DNA of 40,801 nt. It comes from Candidatus Heimdallarchaeota archaeon (GTDB lineage: Archaea; Asgardarchaeota; Heimdallarchaeia; JABLTI01). This document shows, piece after piece, positions 16,220 through 24,993 of this stretch. The stretch covers positions 1 through 40,801 of the forward strand of contig DXJV01000075.1 of NCBI GenBank assembly GCA_019056785.1, written 5' to 3'. Below the pieces are notes generated by a model. That model was not told the origin of the DNA. It saw only the letters and a list, made by a program, of their open reading frames with translations, and made no database searches. Every line of letters starts with the position of its first letter. The stretch's first letter is position 1. The translations under genes and the position numbers were made by a program.

Positions 16220-18010
16220 TTATTTCTTAGAAACCAATTTTTCAAGTTCAGAGACAAAATACTCGAAGCGTTTCAAGCCAAGTTGCCAGAAAGATTTGTC
16301 AGTAACATCCAGCCCAAAAATTTTGCCTATTTCTTTCGGAGAAAGGCTTCCGCCTGCTGCAAGAGCTTTCTTGAATTTCGGAATGAAACTCTTACCTTCA
16401 TCAAGGTACTTTTGATACAAAGCATAAACAAACAATTGGGCATAAACATAGGGGTAGTTATAAAATCGGAAGTTTGGCATGAAATAATGGGGTTTCATTG
16501 CCCATTCAGATTCCATAACATCAAACCATTCTACAACATCACCATAAATTCGGTCGCGGTTTTTTGTCCAGTATTTAGAAATTGTTTTGAAATCCAAATA
16601 TTCTCCTCGTTTGATAGCATCATACAGATCTTGTTCAAACCAAGCTCGAGCACTGACTTGAAAAGCAGCCATTCCCGCACCATCAAGAACGCGACAAATA
16701 ATTGCTATCTTTTCTTTGTCGTCTTTCGCCTTCTTTAGCAGTAAATCCGTTAGCAAAAGCTCGCCAAAGATAGAAGCTGTCTCGGCAACAACCATAGGAA
16801 TACCACCATTCAAGATCGTTTGCTCTCGAGTGAAATAGTAATCATGAGTGGCGTGACCCAATTCATGGGCAAGAGTGTAAATGTCACTTAAATTCTGATT
16901 GAAACTTTGCAAAATGAAAGCAGATTTTCCTTTGAACCAGCTGGCACAGAAAGCACCATTTCGTTTGCCAAACCGTGGCGAAGCATCGATGTGGTTTCGC
17001 TTAAACATATCACGAACAGCAAAAGCATATTCATCATCAAAAGAACTATAGGCTTCGGTTACAAGCGCTTTTGCTTGCTCCCAAGTAAAATGCATTTCCG
17101 GTGCGTCAGGCAACGGGGCAACAATATCATGGTTTCCCAGTTTAGGTAAGCCCATAAGCTTTGCTTTAAGTGTTAAATACTTGCGATAAAGTTTCGAGCC
17201 ACTATCTATTGCTTCGAGTAAATTGTCAATGGTTTCTTGGTCCGTGTCGTTAGCGATTAAACTGTCATGCATTTCAGAGTCGAATTTGCGGCGCTTAACA
17301 ACATTCACCCAATCATTGCAAATGTTGCGCAAACACGAAGCGAATATTTCCCCATCTTTTCCCAACAAGCTATAAATGGCTTTATTAGCCGACTCTCGTG
17401 TTGCTCGGTCCGGATGCGGGAGTAAGCCATTTGCAGCGCCATAGGGAAGCTGTTTCTTCTCGCCCTCTACTTCAACTTCAAAGATGCGGGTATTAAGCCA
17501 CTTACTCTGGAGCTGTTGCCATCCCTGGACGCCGAATTGATCCTTTTCGATAATAATCTGCTCTTCGATCTCAGAGAGCTGATGAGGAACATCTCGACGG
17601 AGTTTTTCGAGAAAGTGCTTGTAATTTGCAAGCTCCTTACTGGTTATTAAAGCGGGCTTTTCATACACAAGTTTTCCAACATCAAGCCAAAGAAAAGCAA
17701 GCTTCTTTGCAAGTTCAGCCTGTAACTTCTGTACACGATCATTAAGGACTTGAGTTTCTGGAAGAGTCATATTAGCACTATATGCAAGACTAGCAAAAAG
17801 CCCCAAATCCCGCAGATCAAGAATATACTCTTCATAATCTTCTAAAAGCTTCAGAAGTTTTTCCGCATTCAGAGAAGCAATTTTCCCTTTATAATTCTTC
17901 ACAAGGCGATCAGCTTTCTTTGTCAGATTCGTGATTGCCTTTTCAATTTTAGGATCATCAATGCTTGGAAAAATGCCTGATAAATCCCAAACGATTTCTT
18001 CACTTTTCAT
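16220..18010 (-). CDS. Oligoendopeptidase F-type M3 metallopeptidase
   Basis: The ~596-residue cytoplasmic peptidase has the M3 zinc site HELGH (in TLAHELGHATHDYYF) and the third ligand Glu in VAETASIFGE about 25 residues later. N-terminal helical repeats and the WAMKPHYFMPNFRFYNYPYV block near the C-terminus fit the PepF/M3B group, which degrades oligopeptides. I choose ATG 18010 (starting MKSEEIVWDL) because it matches the usual family N-terminus; 13 extra codons upstream are mostly hydrophobic and unconvincing. The gene stands alone. Confidence 0.9.
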   Translation of the reverse strand: MKSEEIVWDLSGIFPSIDDPKIEKAITNLTKKADRLVKNYKGKIASLNAEKLLKLLEDYEEYILDLRDLGLFASLAYSANMTLPETQVLNDRVQKLQAELAKKLAFLWLDVGKLVYEKPALITSKELANYKHFLEKLRRDVPHQLSEIEEQIIIEKDQFGVQGWQQLQSKWLNTRIFEVEVEGEKKQLPYGAANGLLPHPDRATRESANKAIYSLLGKDGEIFASCLRNICNDWVNVVKRRKFDSEMHDSLIANDTDQETIDNLLEAIDSGSKLYRKYLTLKAKLMGLPKLGNHDIVAPLPDAPEMHFTWEQAKALVTEAYSSFDDEYAFAVRDMFKRNHIDASPRFGKRNGAFCASWFKGKSAFILQSFNQNLSDIYTLAHELGHATHDYYFTREQTILNGGIPMVVAETASIFGELLLTDLLLKKAKDDKEKIAIICRVLDGAGMAAFQVSARAWFEQDLYDAIKRGEYLDFKTISKYWTKNRDRIYGDVVEWFDVMESEWAMKPHYFMPNFRFYNYPYVYAQLFVYALYQKYLDEGKSFIPKFKKALAAGGSLSPKEIGKIFGLDVTDKSFWQLGLKRFEYFVSELEKLVSKK

Positions 18011-18304
18011 CAAAATTCTACAACCTAACTTAACAATAATAATTATCAAAATTTTAATGATTAAAGATAAATTAAAGTTTTATGTAATTTTTCTAAAGTG
18101 AAAAGCCAGCAAACCTTTGCCTTATAAACCGGTAAGAAATAAACAAGCAAACTATCTCACAACCGGGCAAAGAAAAAAATTACTTCAGTGAAGAGTTTTA
18201 CTAGATATACCGAAAAATCGTTCTACAAGCCTTTTAAATATTAAAAGAGACGTTTATTATAGTTTTAACCTTCTAGTATAGGATTTTTGAGGGTGACACG
18301 ATTA

Positions 18305-19459
18305 ATGAAGAAACCAAAGATTTTGAAATCTCGCAAAGGAGTAAGCACGGTTTTAGCAACGATCTTCCTGATTGGCATTACCGTTGCTTCTGTAGGATTT
18401 ATTTATTCGATGTTATCTTCATACACCAAATTCAATTCAAAAGTAGATGCTGCTGGTGTTGTAGAAGTAACAGATTATGATAACGACGGGCTTATTGATT
18501 CCATTACCTTACCTTTAACCAATAAAGGAATGAAGAGTGCTATTATTGAAGGTGTAAAGGTTGTACAAAACGATCAAGACCATTTATGGTTCACGTTTGA
18601 TACCGAAGTGAAAATTAGTGCAATTGAAAAAGTTAACCTCTATGCGCTTTCTTCGGAACAACAAATCCAGTTCTTTATCCCCTTCCATGTTGAAATTACT
18701 TTTGAAGATGAGAATTATGTTTCTCCGGGCTACATCATCTCAAATTCAGATGAAGTCCCAATGGAGATTCTTCCTACAATTATTGAAGGAGGGGACCCCA
18801 GCTTTTCAGCTTTTGATTTATTGGTAAGCCAGACCGCAGATGATGCGGCTTATGGGAAAAAGAAATTCCCAACAGATATTGGTTATTCTCCTACAAGATG
18901 GTTTATCTTGGGAGAATTTGAAGATAATAACAAACGCCCTGACCTTTCAACTGATTTTATTGCCCTCTGTGGACATGGAAATGAACTCGATTTTGCCCCC
19001 TACCTAATGGATGAACGAACGTTCACAAATGGGAATATTGGAACGCAGAGTGGCCAAGAAGTTATCCCCTATGAAGATGGAGGGGATCATCCTGGGTTGA
19101 TTGCCTTAAACAAATATGGCAAATGGGATAAAAAAGATGACCTAAATTGGGGCAAATATGGCATCGTCTATATGTGGTCCTATATTTATGTTCCAGGAAC
19201 TGAAGCTATAACAGTAAGCATTGGAGCAAATGGTGCAAGTGAATTTAAAGTCTACCTCAATGGGGAATTCCAGGTCGAAGGCAATAAAATGAAACATTGG
19301 TACACAAATGATGGAGTAATACTTAACGCCGGGTTGAATTTAGTATTGATGAAAATATCAGCAAAAACTAATGCACACTTTGCTGGACAAGTAGTGTTTT
19401 ATAACAATGCAAATTTGGCTGCTTGCTATTCTGTGTGGCCAACAATCAACGACTTATAA
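18305..19459 (+). CDS. Type IV pilin-like protein with lectin-like C-terminal beta domain
   Basis: The N-terminus has an archaeal class III signal: a short basic leader (KKPKILKSRKG), a prepilin peptidase site after Gly, then the hydrophobic helix VSTVLATIFLIGITVASVGF. Residues ~35-165 form a pilin-type beta domain with a possible calcium loop (DYDNDGLID). The last ~200 residues look like a separate beta-sandwich: a WFILGEFED block, LNWGKYGIVYMWSYIYVP, then FKVYLNGEF and LNAGLNLVLMKISA. This is the pattern of accessory carbohydrate-binding-type domains of glycoside hydrolases. It would sit on the cell surface in a pilus or as a pseudopilin. The ATG at 18305 is preferred; a TTG at 18287 and a GTG at 18293 are in frame, and GAGG at 18289-18292 is the ribosome binding site. 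Confidence 0.8.
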   Translation: MKKPKILKSRKGVSTVLATIFLIGITVASVGFIYSMLSSYTKFNSKVDAAGVVEVTDYDNDGLIDSITLPLTNKGMKSAIIEGVKVVQNDQDHLWFTFDTEVKISAIEKVNLYALSSEQQIQFFIPFHVEITFEDENYVSPGYIISNSDEVPMEILPTIIEGGDPSFSAFDLLVSQTADDAAYGKKKFPTDIGYSPTRWFILGEFEDNNKRPDLSTDFIALCGHGNELDFAPYLMDERTFTNGNIGTQSGQEVIPYEDGGDHPGLIALNKYGKWDKKDDLNWGKYGIVYMWSYIYVPGTEAITVSIGANGASEFKVYLNGEFQVEGNKMKHWYTNDGVILNAGLNLVLMKISAKTNAHFAGQVVFYNNANLAACYSVWPTINDL

Positions 19460-19472
19460 AGCAAACTAATAT

Positions 19473-19552
19473 TGTCCATAATAATTCCACGAATCGAATA
19501 AACTGTCTCTCAAAAATCCTGAAAATGATTCTACCAGGAATTATTATGGACA
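19473..19552. repeat. 80-bp element with 16-bp terminal inverted repeats
   Basis: TGTCCATAATAATTCC (19473-19488) is repeated in perfect inverted form at 19537-19552, with 48 bases between. It lies between the convergent pilin and acetyltransferase genes. It could be a bidirectional terminator hairpin or a minute transposon-derived element; no target-site duplication is evident. Confidence 0.6.
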
Positions 19553-19580
19553 TCCCTTCCTTTTCTTTTTCTTCGCTCAT

Positions 19581-20207
19581 TTAGTCGCCAAGTAACTTGT
19601 GCATGTGATGGTATTTCTCAACACCAACAAAAATTCGCCCGAGAGGGGTTTTTGTTGTACCTACAATTTGAAAACCAATCTTCTTGTACAAAGCAATTGC
19701 GCCGGTATTTGTCGTGATAACTTCAAGCTCAACATTGGAAAGGTTCTGCTCACGAGCCAACTGAAAAGCATAATTAAGAAGTTTTTTACCGAAACCTCGC
19801 CTTCGAAAACCCTCTCGAATGCCAATTTTATCAATGTATAATGTATTTGCTGGGAATATTTTCGGAGGACCAAATCCAAATAGCATTAAAGCTGTTTTTA
19901 TTGCCGGCAGTAATCGATACTTCTTTTTTAGAACCTTTAAAACCATACCAAACGGGAGTTCTTTACGTGGAGCAGTATAAACCTCTAATGCCCCAACCAC
20001 AACACCATTATGATAGAGGAGATATTTTGACTGATTCCCAAAGCGATCATAAGAAAGGATGTTCAAGGTTGTAACTAATTCAATGTAATCCTTCTCAGAG
20101 AGCCCTTTAAAGAAGAAGGGATATTTATCATTAAATGCTTGACACATAATTTGAGTAAAAAGAGGGAGTTCTTTTCGATTGCAAAGGTGGATCTCTGAGG
20201 TAGTCAT
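19581..20207 (-). CDS. GNAT family N-acetyltransferase
   Basis: The ~208-residue protein has the acetyl-CoA-binding motif A of GNAT enzymes (IDKIGIREGFRRRGFGKKLL, with R-x2-G-x-G/K) and the motif B region ELEVITTNTGAIALYKKIGF, which is the typical RimI/ribosomal or small-molecule acetyltransferase ending. The substrate is unknown. ATG 20207 is chosen; a GTG five codons upstream (20222) is equally possible, and a TTTTTAAA element lies just upstream, so the transcript may be leaderless. It is divergent from the alpha-oxoamine synthase gene. Confidence 0.82.
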   Translation of the reverse strand: MTTSEIHLCNRKELPLFTQIMCQAFNDKYPFFFKGLSEKDYIELVTTLNILSYDRFGNQSKYLLYHNGVVVGALEVYTAPRKELPFGMVLKVLKKKYRLLPAIKTALMLFGFGPPKIFPANTLYIDKIGIREGFRRRGFGKKLLNYAFQLAREQNLSNVELEVITTNTGAIALYKKIGFQIVGTTKTPLGRIFVGVEKYHHMHKLLGD

Positions 20208-20346
20208 TTCTGCATTGCCCACTTTAAAAATGGTTGCAAGAAAGGTTTCCTCTTGCCAAACAAAAAACTTTGTGATAGCTACAAATAGAATGATTGTCTA
20301 GGCAAAATTTTTTAAGACAACCAAGAAAAGCCAAGCCGTGATAAAT

Positions 20347-21564
20347 ATGAACTTCTTTGAGAAGTATACAAATCGGGCAGAAACAGAGCTCCTCGCTCAA
20401 GTGAACTTTGCAAAGGAACAAGGATTTTACCCCTATTTCAGAGAATTACACAGTGAGCAAGGACCAATTGTACGAATGGATGATAGAGAAGTGATCATGC
20501 TTGGAAGTAACAATTATTTGTCAATGACGATGAATCCTCAGGTGAAAGAAGCAGCAAAAAGAGCAATTGACAAATACGGTGTTGGCTCCACCGGCTCAAG
20601 GCTGTTAAATGGCACAATGGATCTGCATGTGCAACTCGAAGAACGGTTGGCAAAATTCTTGGGAACAGAATCAGCTGTTATCTTCTCTACCGGCATGCAA
20701 GCCAATTTGGGAACACTTTCTTGCCTTTTAGATAAAGATGATTGGGTTGTCTCAGATCAACAAAATCATGCTTCAATAATAGATGGAATTCGCTTGAGTA
20801 GAATACCGAGAGATCACAAACTGATCTATAAGCATAATGACATGGAAGATTTAGAGCGATGTTTAAAACAAATCCCAAAAGGAGAAAAGGCTCTGATAGT
20901 AACTGATGGCATTTTTTCAATGGAAGGCACAATTGCTCAACTAGATGTCATTACAGAGTTAGCTGAACGATATGACGCAGGAATTTATGTTGATGATGCT
21001 CATGCTGTTGGCGTTCTTGGACCAAAAGGAAGAGGTACGCCTGCATATTTTGATCTGGAAGACAAAGTGGATGTTGTGATGGGGACCTTTTCAAAAAGCT
21101 TTGCTTCTATTGGTGGATACATTGCTGGCTCGGAAGTTATTTGTGAATGGGTTAAGCACCGTGCCCGGTCAATTATTTTCAGTGCAAGTGCCCCACCACC
21201 TGCAGTGGCCACTGTACTTGCAGTCTTAGATATAATCGAAAAAGATGATTCCTATCAAAAGAAATTGTGGGAAAATTCCAAAAGGCTTCTAAAGGGTTAT
21301 CAAGATGCAGGATTTGATACAGGAGAATCACAATCACATATCATTCCCATTATTGTAGGGGATGAAATGACCACCTTCTTCTTTTTTAAAGAATTACTTG
21401 AATACCGGCCCAGAAGTGTGTATACCAATCCAGTACGCGCCCCTGCAGTGCAACCGGGCCGAGAGCTCTTACGAACAACTTGCCAGGCAGCATTCACAAA
21501 GGATGTTATTGATGAGGCTGTAGAAATAATGGCTACAGTCGGAAAGAAACTTGAAGTGATTTAA
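20347..21564 (+). CDS. Alpha-oxoamine synthase family PLP enzyme (KBL / serine palmitoyltransferase-like)
   Basis: The family condenses an amino acid with an acyl-CoA. The ~405-residue protein shows GSNNYLSM, GVGSTGSRLLNGT, the DQQNHASIIDG block, VDDAHAVGVLG and the PLP-lysine motif GTFSKSFASIGG, followed by FSASAPPPA. These are shared by glycine C-acetyltransferase (Kbl), AON synthase (BioF) and serine palmitoyltransferase. No tdh is next to it and no biotin genes are seen, so the acyl acceptor is open. The start could be GTG 20338 or ATG 20347; TTTTTTAAG about 30 bases upstream suggests a short or absent leader. Confidence 0.85.
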   Translation: MNFFEKYTNRAETELLAQVNFAKEQGFYPYFRELHSEQGPIVRMDDREVIMLGSNNYLSMTMNPQVKEAAKRAIDKYGVGSTGSRLLNGTMDLHVQLEERLAKFLGTESAVIFSTGMQANLGTLSCLLDKDDWVVSDQQNHASIIDGIRLSRIPRDHKLIYKHNDMEDLERCLKQIPKGEKALIVTDGIFSMEGTIAQLDVITELAERYDAGIYVDDAHAVGVLGPKGRGTPAYFDLEDKVDVVMGTFSKSFASIGGYIAGSEVICEWVKHRARSIIFSASAPPPAVATVLAVLDIIEKDDSYQKKLWENSKRLLKGYQDAGFDTGESQSHIIPIIVGDEMTTFFFFKELLEYRPRSVYTNPVRAPAVQPGRELLRTTCQAAFTKDVIDEAVEIMATVGKKLEVI

Positions 21565-21708
21565 TTAATACAGAAGGATCCTCGAAGATAAAGTAAGCGA
21601 AAATTTGGCTTGCCTTTCTCGTTCTTTTTTTCTATTTCAAGGAATGAGTTTATATTTAGGAAGAACGATTACTATCCATTCTTGAAAGGTTCTGGAGAAC
21701 AAGAGACC

Positions 21709-23199
21709 GTGAAAGAAAAGAACCGCTCCCGTGAAACAAACGACAACAGCGTGCTAGAACTTGCAAGAGTAGGGGAAGCTAAGAGCACAGACAAAAAGAA
21801 CATATTCTTGTGGGCATTCTATGATGCTGCGGATACCATCTTTGCAATGGCAATTGTTTCAATTGCTCTTTATCAATGGGGAGAACTTGCAGGAATGAAA
21901 GCCGGCATGAGTTTTAATAGGGCACACATTCTTGTAAGCACTTTCTTAATGATTTCCAATCTTTTAGTTGCCATTCTTCTACCTATTTTAGGAGCACATG
22001 CCGATATTATAGGGAAACGCAAACGGACAGTCATTCTCCTAGGCACAACCACAATCATTCTCACGGCGCTCATCCCCCTTTCAAATAGGTTCCTCCTAGG
22101 GTTGATAATTTTCACCATTGCTAATATTGCTTATCAAGCAGCAAACCTCTATTACGAATCCATGCTTCCCTTCATTTGCGACACCAAACGGCGAGCCAAA
22201 GTTTCTGCTTTTGGCGTTGCTTTTGGTTATATTGGAACCATTTTTGCTGTTATTCTGGTGTTTGTCTTACCGATGTTATTTGGTGATGCAACAAAAGCAG
22301 ATGATGTGATCAACGGGCTCGTGACAAGAGAAAATATTCAATTAAACTGGGTCTATTGGATGTTCATTTTTGCAGCATTATTCTACTTATTACTGGCAAT
22401 CCCCTTCCTCTGGACGCGAGAAAAAAGCTTGGACAGCGAACGCAAAGAACCATTCCGGCAAAAATTACGGAGTACGTTTGTACAACTGAAGCGGACGATT
22501 AAAGAAATTTTCACCAAGAATAGAGAAATGTTGCTTTTTCTCATGGGCTGGTTGTTAATTAACGATGCTGTTGGTACAGGCATTGCTATTTTAGTCGATT
22601 ATTTAAGAGAAGGGCTGGGAATGGAAGAGACAATTGCAGGAGCAACGCTTTTTATTGGTATTATTATAGGCATATTGTTTTTGTACAGCATGGGACCGAT
22701 AATTGACAAGAGAGGGCCGCGATTTGGCATTATCATTACTGCTGTGGCTTGGGTTGTGGGGATTTGTCTGGCAATAATCGCCGGTGTGACTTATAAAGTC
22801 GAAATAGTGGATCATACAGTTGTGCTACACAAGTTACAGATACTCGCTTATTTCGCAAGTGCAATCCTTTCTTTTGGGATGGGGGCAATCTGGGTGGTGG
22901 GAAGACAGTACATTCTCGAATTGGCTCCTACGGAAAAGATCGGACAATATTTGGGGCTCAAGAAAATCTCCGGAAAAGTGAGCACGGCTTTTGGGCCACT
23001 TGTTTTCTCTTCAATTTTAGCAGCAACAATGCGCTTTGGGAAAACCGTTGCATACCAGCTGGCGATTACATCCCTCATCGGCTTTTTTATCATTGGATTC
23101 ATCTTTATTATCTTTATAAAAAACTATCATCCACTCTATTTGCAAGGAAAACGCTATCCCTATTCAGAAAAAGAAATGGGAGAGAGCTCTCCCGAATAG
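21709..23199 (+). CDS. MFS transporter, UMF1/Atg22-like
   Basis: The protein has about 12 transmembrane segments and the signature WAFYDAADTIFAMAIVSIALY near its N-terminus, close to the YDWANSAF motif of the UMF1/Atg22 family; these export amino acids or other small molecules. A large loop after segment 6 (TREKSLDSERKEPFRQKLRS) is cytoplasmic, as in MFS proteins. I place the start at GTG 21709, which gives ~496 residues and a charged N-terminus before the first helix. The longest frame begins at a TTG at 21610 without ribosome binding site. Its substrate is not deducible. It converges with pdxT (13-base gap). Confidence 0.8.
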   Translation: MKEKNRSRETNDNSVLELARVGEAKSTDKKNIFLWAFYDAADTIFAMAIVSIALYQWGELAGMKAGMSFNRAHILVSTFLMISNLLVAILLPILGAHADIIGKRKRTVILLGTTTIILTALIPLSNRFLLGLIIFTIANIAYQAANLYYESMLPFICDTKRRAKVSAFGVAFGYIGTIFAVILVFVLPMLFGDATKADDVINGLVTRENIQLNWVYWMFIFAALFYLLLAIPFLWTREKSLDSERKEPFRQKLRSTFVQLKRTIKEIFTKNREMLLFLMGWLLINDAVGTGIAILVDYLREGLGMEETIAGATLFIGIIIGILFLYSMGPIIDKRGPRFGIIITAVAWVVGICLAIIAGVTYKVEIVDHTVVLHKLQILAYFASAILSFGMGAIWVVGRQYILELAPTEKIGQYLGLKKISGKVSTAFGPLVFSSILAATMRFGKTVAYQLAITSLIGFFIIGFIFIIFIKNYHPLYLQGKRYPYSEKEMGESSPE

Positions 23200-23212
23200 A
23201 GAAATAATTTGA

Positions 23213-23845
23213 TTAATCATTCAAAATCATTTCAAGAAAGAGCTCATGAAAACGGGTGTCATCTGTCAATTCGGGATGAAAGGTTGTAGCAAGCAACTTT
23301 CCTTGTTTGACAGCATAAATACCACCGGCATCTTTTGCAAGGATTTCAACTTTTTTACCGACTGAAGTGATAATTGGTGCTCGAATAAATACGCCTGGAA
23401 ATGGTTCGTTACCTAACCGCTCAATAGTTAACGGTCGTTCGAACGAGTCTCGCTGCCGGCCATAGCGATTACGAATAACCTCAATGTCCATTAACTCGAG
23501 CAAAGCTTGTGAAAAGTCTTTGACAACCTGATCTTTAGACGCTTTGGATATGAGAATAGCACCTGCACAAGTACCAAACACCGCCATTCCTTTTTGCACT
23601 CTCTCTTGGATTTTAGCCGCAAGTTTGTGACCAAAACGCATTTCACTAACCAAGCGACTCATGACAGTACTTTCCCCGCCCGGAATGATCAAGCCATCCA
23701 ACGAGTCTAGTTGTTCGGGGCGTCGCACCCAGAGTATTTTTGAGTCTATGCCTTTGTTTGCCAGCACAGCATTCATCATTAATTCATGTTCCAGAACATC
23801 GCCTTGCAAAGCTAATATGCCAATTTGAATTGTTGATTTACTCAT
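23213..23845 (-). CDS. pdxT: Pyridoxal 5'-phosphate synthase glutaminase subunit PdxT
   Basis: PdxT hydrolyses glutamine and passes ammonia to PdxS. The 210-residue class I amidotransferase has GGESTVMSRL (glutamine-binding loop), the nucleophile Cys in FGTCAGAIL, and the His-Glu pair in TTFHPELTDD. The ATG at 23845 starts one base after the pdxS stop codon, so the subunits are translationally coupled and made in a fixed ratio, as in other pdxST operons. Confidence 0.96.
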   Translation of the reverse strand: MSKSTIQIGILALQGDVLEHELMMNAVLANKGIDSKILWVRRPEQLDSLDGLIIPGGESTVMSRLVSEMRFGHKLAAKIQERVQKGMAVFGTCAGAILISKASKDQVVKDFSQALLELMDIEVIRNRYGRQRDSFERPLTIERLGNEPFPGVFIRAPIITSVGKKVEILAKDAGGIYAVKQGKLLATTFHPELTDDTRFHELFLEMILND

Positions 23846-23846
23846 T

Positions 23847-24821
23847 TTAGGAATCAGCTCCTCGCTCTTGCATACTGAATTTCATTTCAGGACCTGTAAG
23901 ACCCAGCATGGCTTTTTGCTCGTTCACCATTTCTTGCGCTTCGTACACAACTTCCGGGCTGTCCCAATATGCTGTTGCAAGCACAATGGCTGACGCTCGT
24001 TGAAGTGGGTCTTCACTCTTAAAAATGCCAGAACCAACAAAGATACCGTCACAACCCAAGAGCATCATCTCTGCAGCATCTGCCGGTGTGGAGATTCCTC
24101 CAGCAGCAAAATTAACCACAGGCAACCGACCTAAAGCAGCAGTTTCAACAACAATTTCATAGGAAACTTTCATTTCACGTGCTTTTGCCATGAGTTGTTG
24201 AGTATCATTCGCCTTATAATGAGCTTTAATTTCGCGGATACCATCATTCACAAGACGAATGTGTCGAATGGCTTCGGCAACGTTGCCGGTGCCAGGCTCA
24301 CCTTTCGTCCGAATCATGGCTGCACCTTCTTCTATTCGTCGAAGGGCACTTCCCAAATCAAGAGCACCACAAACAAAGGGCGTAACAAAGTCCCATTTCC
24401 AGATGTGACGCCATTCATCTGCTGGTGTTAGTACTTCTGACTCATCAATGCAATCTGCACCTGTTTCCTGCAACACTTTCGCCTCATACGTATGACCAAT
24501 ACGACATTTGGCCATGACAGGAATTGTGACAGTATCCAGGATCTCTTTAATAATGGGTATAGATGCCGGTCGAGCAACTCCTCCCGCTCGTCGAACATCT
24601 ATCGGGAGTTTATCAAGAACCATAACTGCTACTGCCCCTGCATCTTCAGCAATATGCGCTTGTTCAACAGAGGTAACGTCCATAATAACACCGCCTTTCG
24701 TCATCCGAGCAAAACCTCGCTTAACGCGATTGGTACCTCGAATGCGTTCAAAGGCATCTTTATCTATCTGTTTAATTTCACCTTTTTTCATATAGGCTCT
24801 TTCGGGGAACATCTCTTTCAC
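23847..24821 (-). CDS. pdxS: Pyridoxal 5'-phosphate synthase subunit PdxS
   Basis: PdxS makes PLP from ribose 5-phosphate, glyceraldehyde 3-phosphate and ammonia. The catalytic blocks are intact: [20 protein letters not shown] (Asp), [10 protein letters not shown] (Schiff-base Lys) and [12 protein letters not shown] (second Lys), with the [13 protein letters not shown] and [10 protein letters not shown] regions. I choose GTG 24821 because a perfect GGAGGT lies at 24832-24837 on the minus strand, ten bases upstream. The longest frame starts with a TTG overlapping that site and must be wrong. The promoter faces the lysine-less PLP-fold regulator gene. Confidence 0.96.
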   Translation of the reverse strand: MKEMFPERAYMKKGEIKQIDKDAFERIRGTNRVKRGFARMTKGGVIMDVTSVEQAHIAEDAGAVAVMVLDKLPIDVRRAGGVARPASIPIIKEILDTVTIPVMAKCRIGHTYEAKVLQETGADCIDESEVLTPADEWRHIWKWDFVTPFVCGALDLGSALRRIEEGAAMIRTKGEPGTGNVAEAIRHIRLVNDGIREIKAHYKANDTQQLMAKAREMKVSYEIVVETAALGRLPVVNFAAGGISTPADAAEMMLLGCDGIFVGSGIFKSEDPLQRASAIVLATAYWDSPEVVYEAQEMVNEQKAMLGLTGPEMKFSMQERGADS

Positions 24822-24840
24822 GAGATTGTCAACCTCCAAG

Positions 24841-24850
24841 GAATATATTC
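24841..24850. promoter_or_regulatory. Perfect palindrome near pdxST start of transcription (candidate operator)
   Basis: GAATATATTC is a perfect 10-base palindrome in the 172-base divergent region. A TATA-like element for pdxST (CTTTAATATG, minus strand, about 24864-24873) would start transcription near 24844, so the palindrome sits at the start site, where a dimeric winged-helix repressor could block it. An AACTT/AAGTT inverted repeat (24858-24862 and 24871-24875) brackets the TATA element. Confidence 0.35.
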
Positions 24851-24885
24851 AAGTAGAAACTTGCATATTAAAGTTAGACCATTAG

Positions 24886-24893
24886 GTTTTTAA
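24886..24893 (+). promoter_or_regulatory. TATA box of the PLP-fold regulator gene
   Basis: GTTTTTAA lies about 25 bases before a 21-codon ORF (ATG 24915 to TAG 24980) made almost only of Lys, Asp, Asn and aromatic residues. Transcription would begin near that ATG, so the short ORF may be a leaderless upstream ORF or just leader sequence. The main gene starts 13 bases after it. Confidence 0.4.
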
Positions 24894-24993
24894 GCTTTTG
24901 TGCAGAATGAAAAAATGAGTAAGAAGAAGAATGACAAATTGCGATGGAAAAAATTAGGAAAGAAATTCGAAAAAGATTAGTTGAGGAAGAATT

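Noticed and set aside
24195..24893. Plus-strand ORFs across pdxS
   Set aside because: They are antisense shadows of a highly conserved enzyme.
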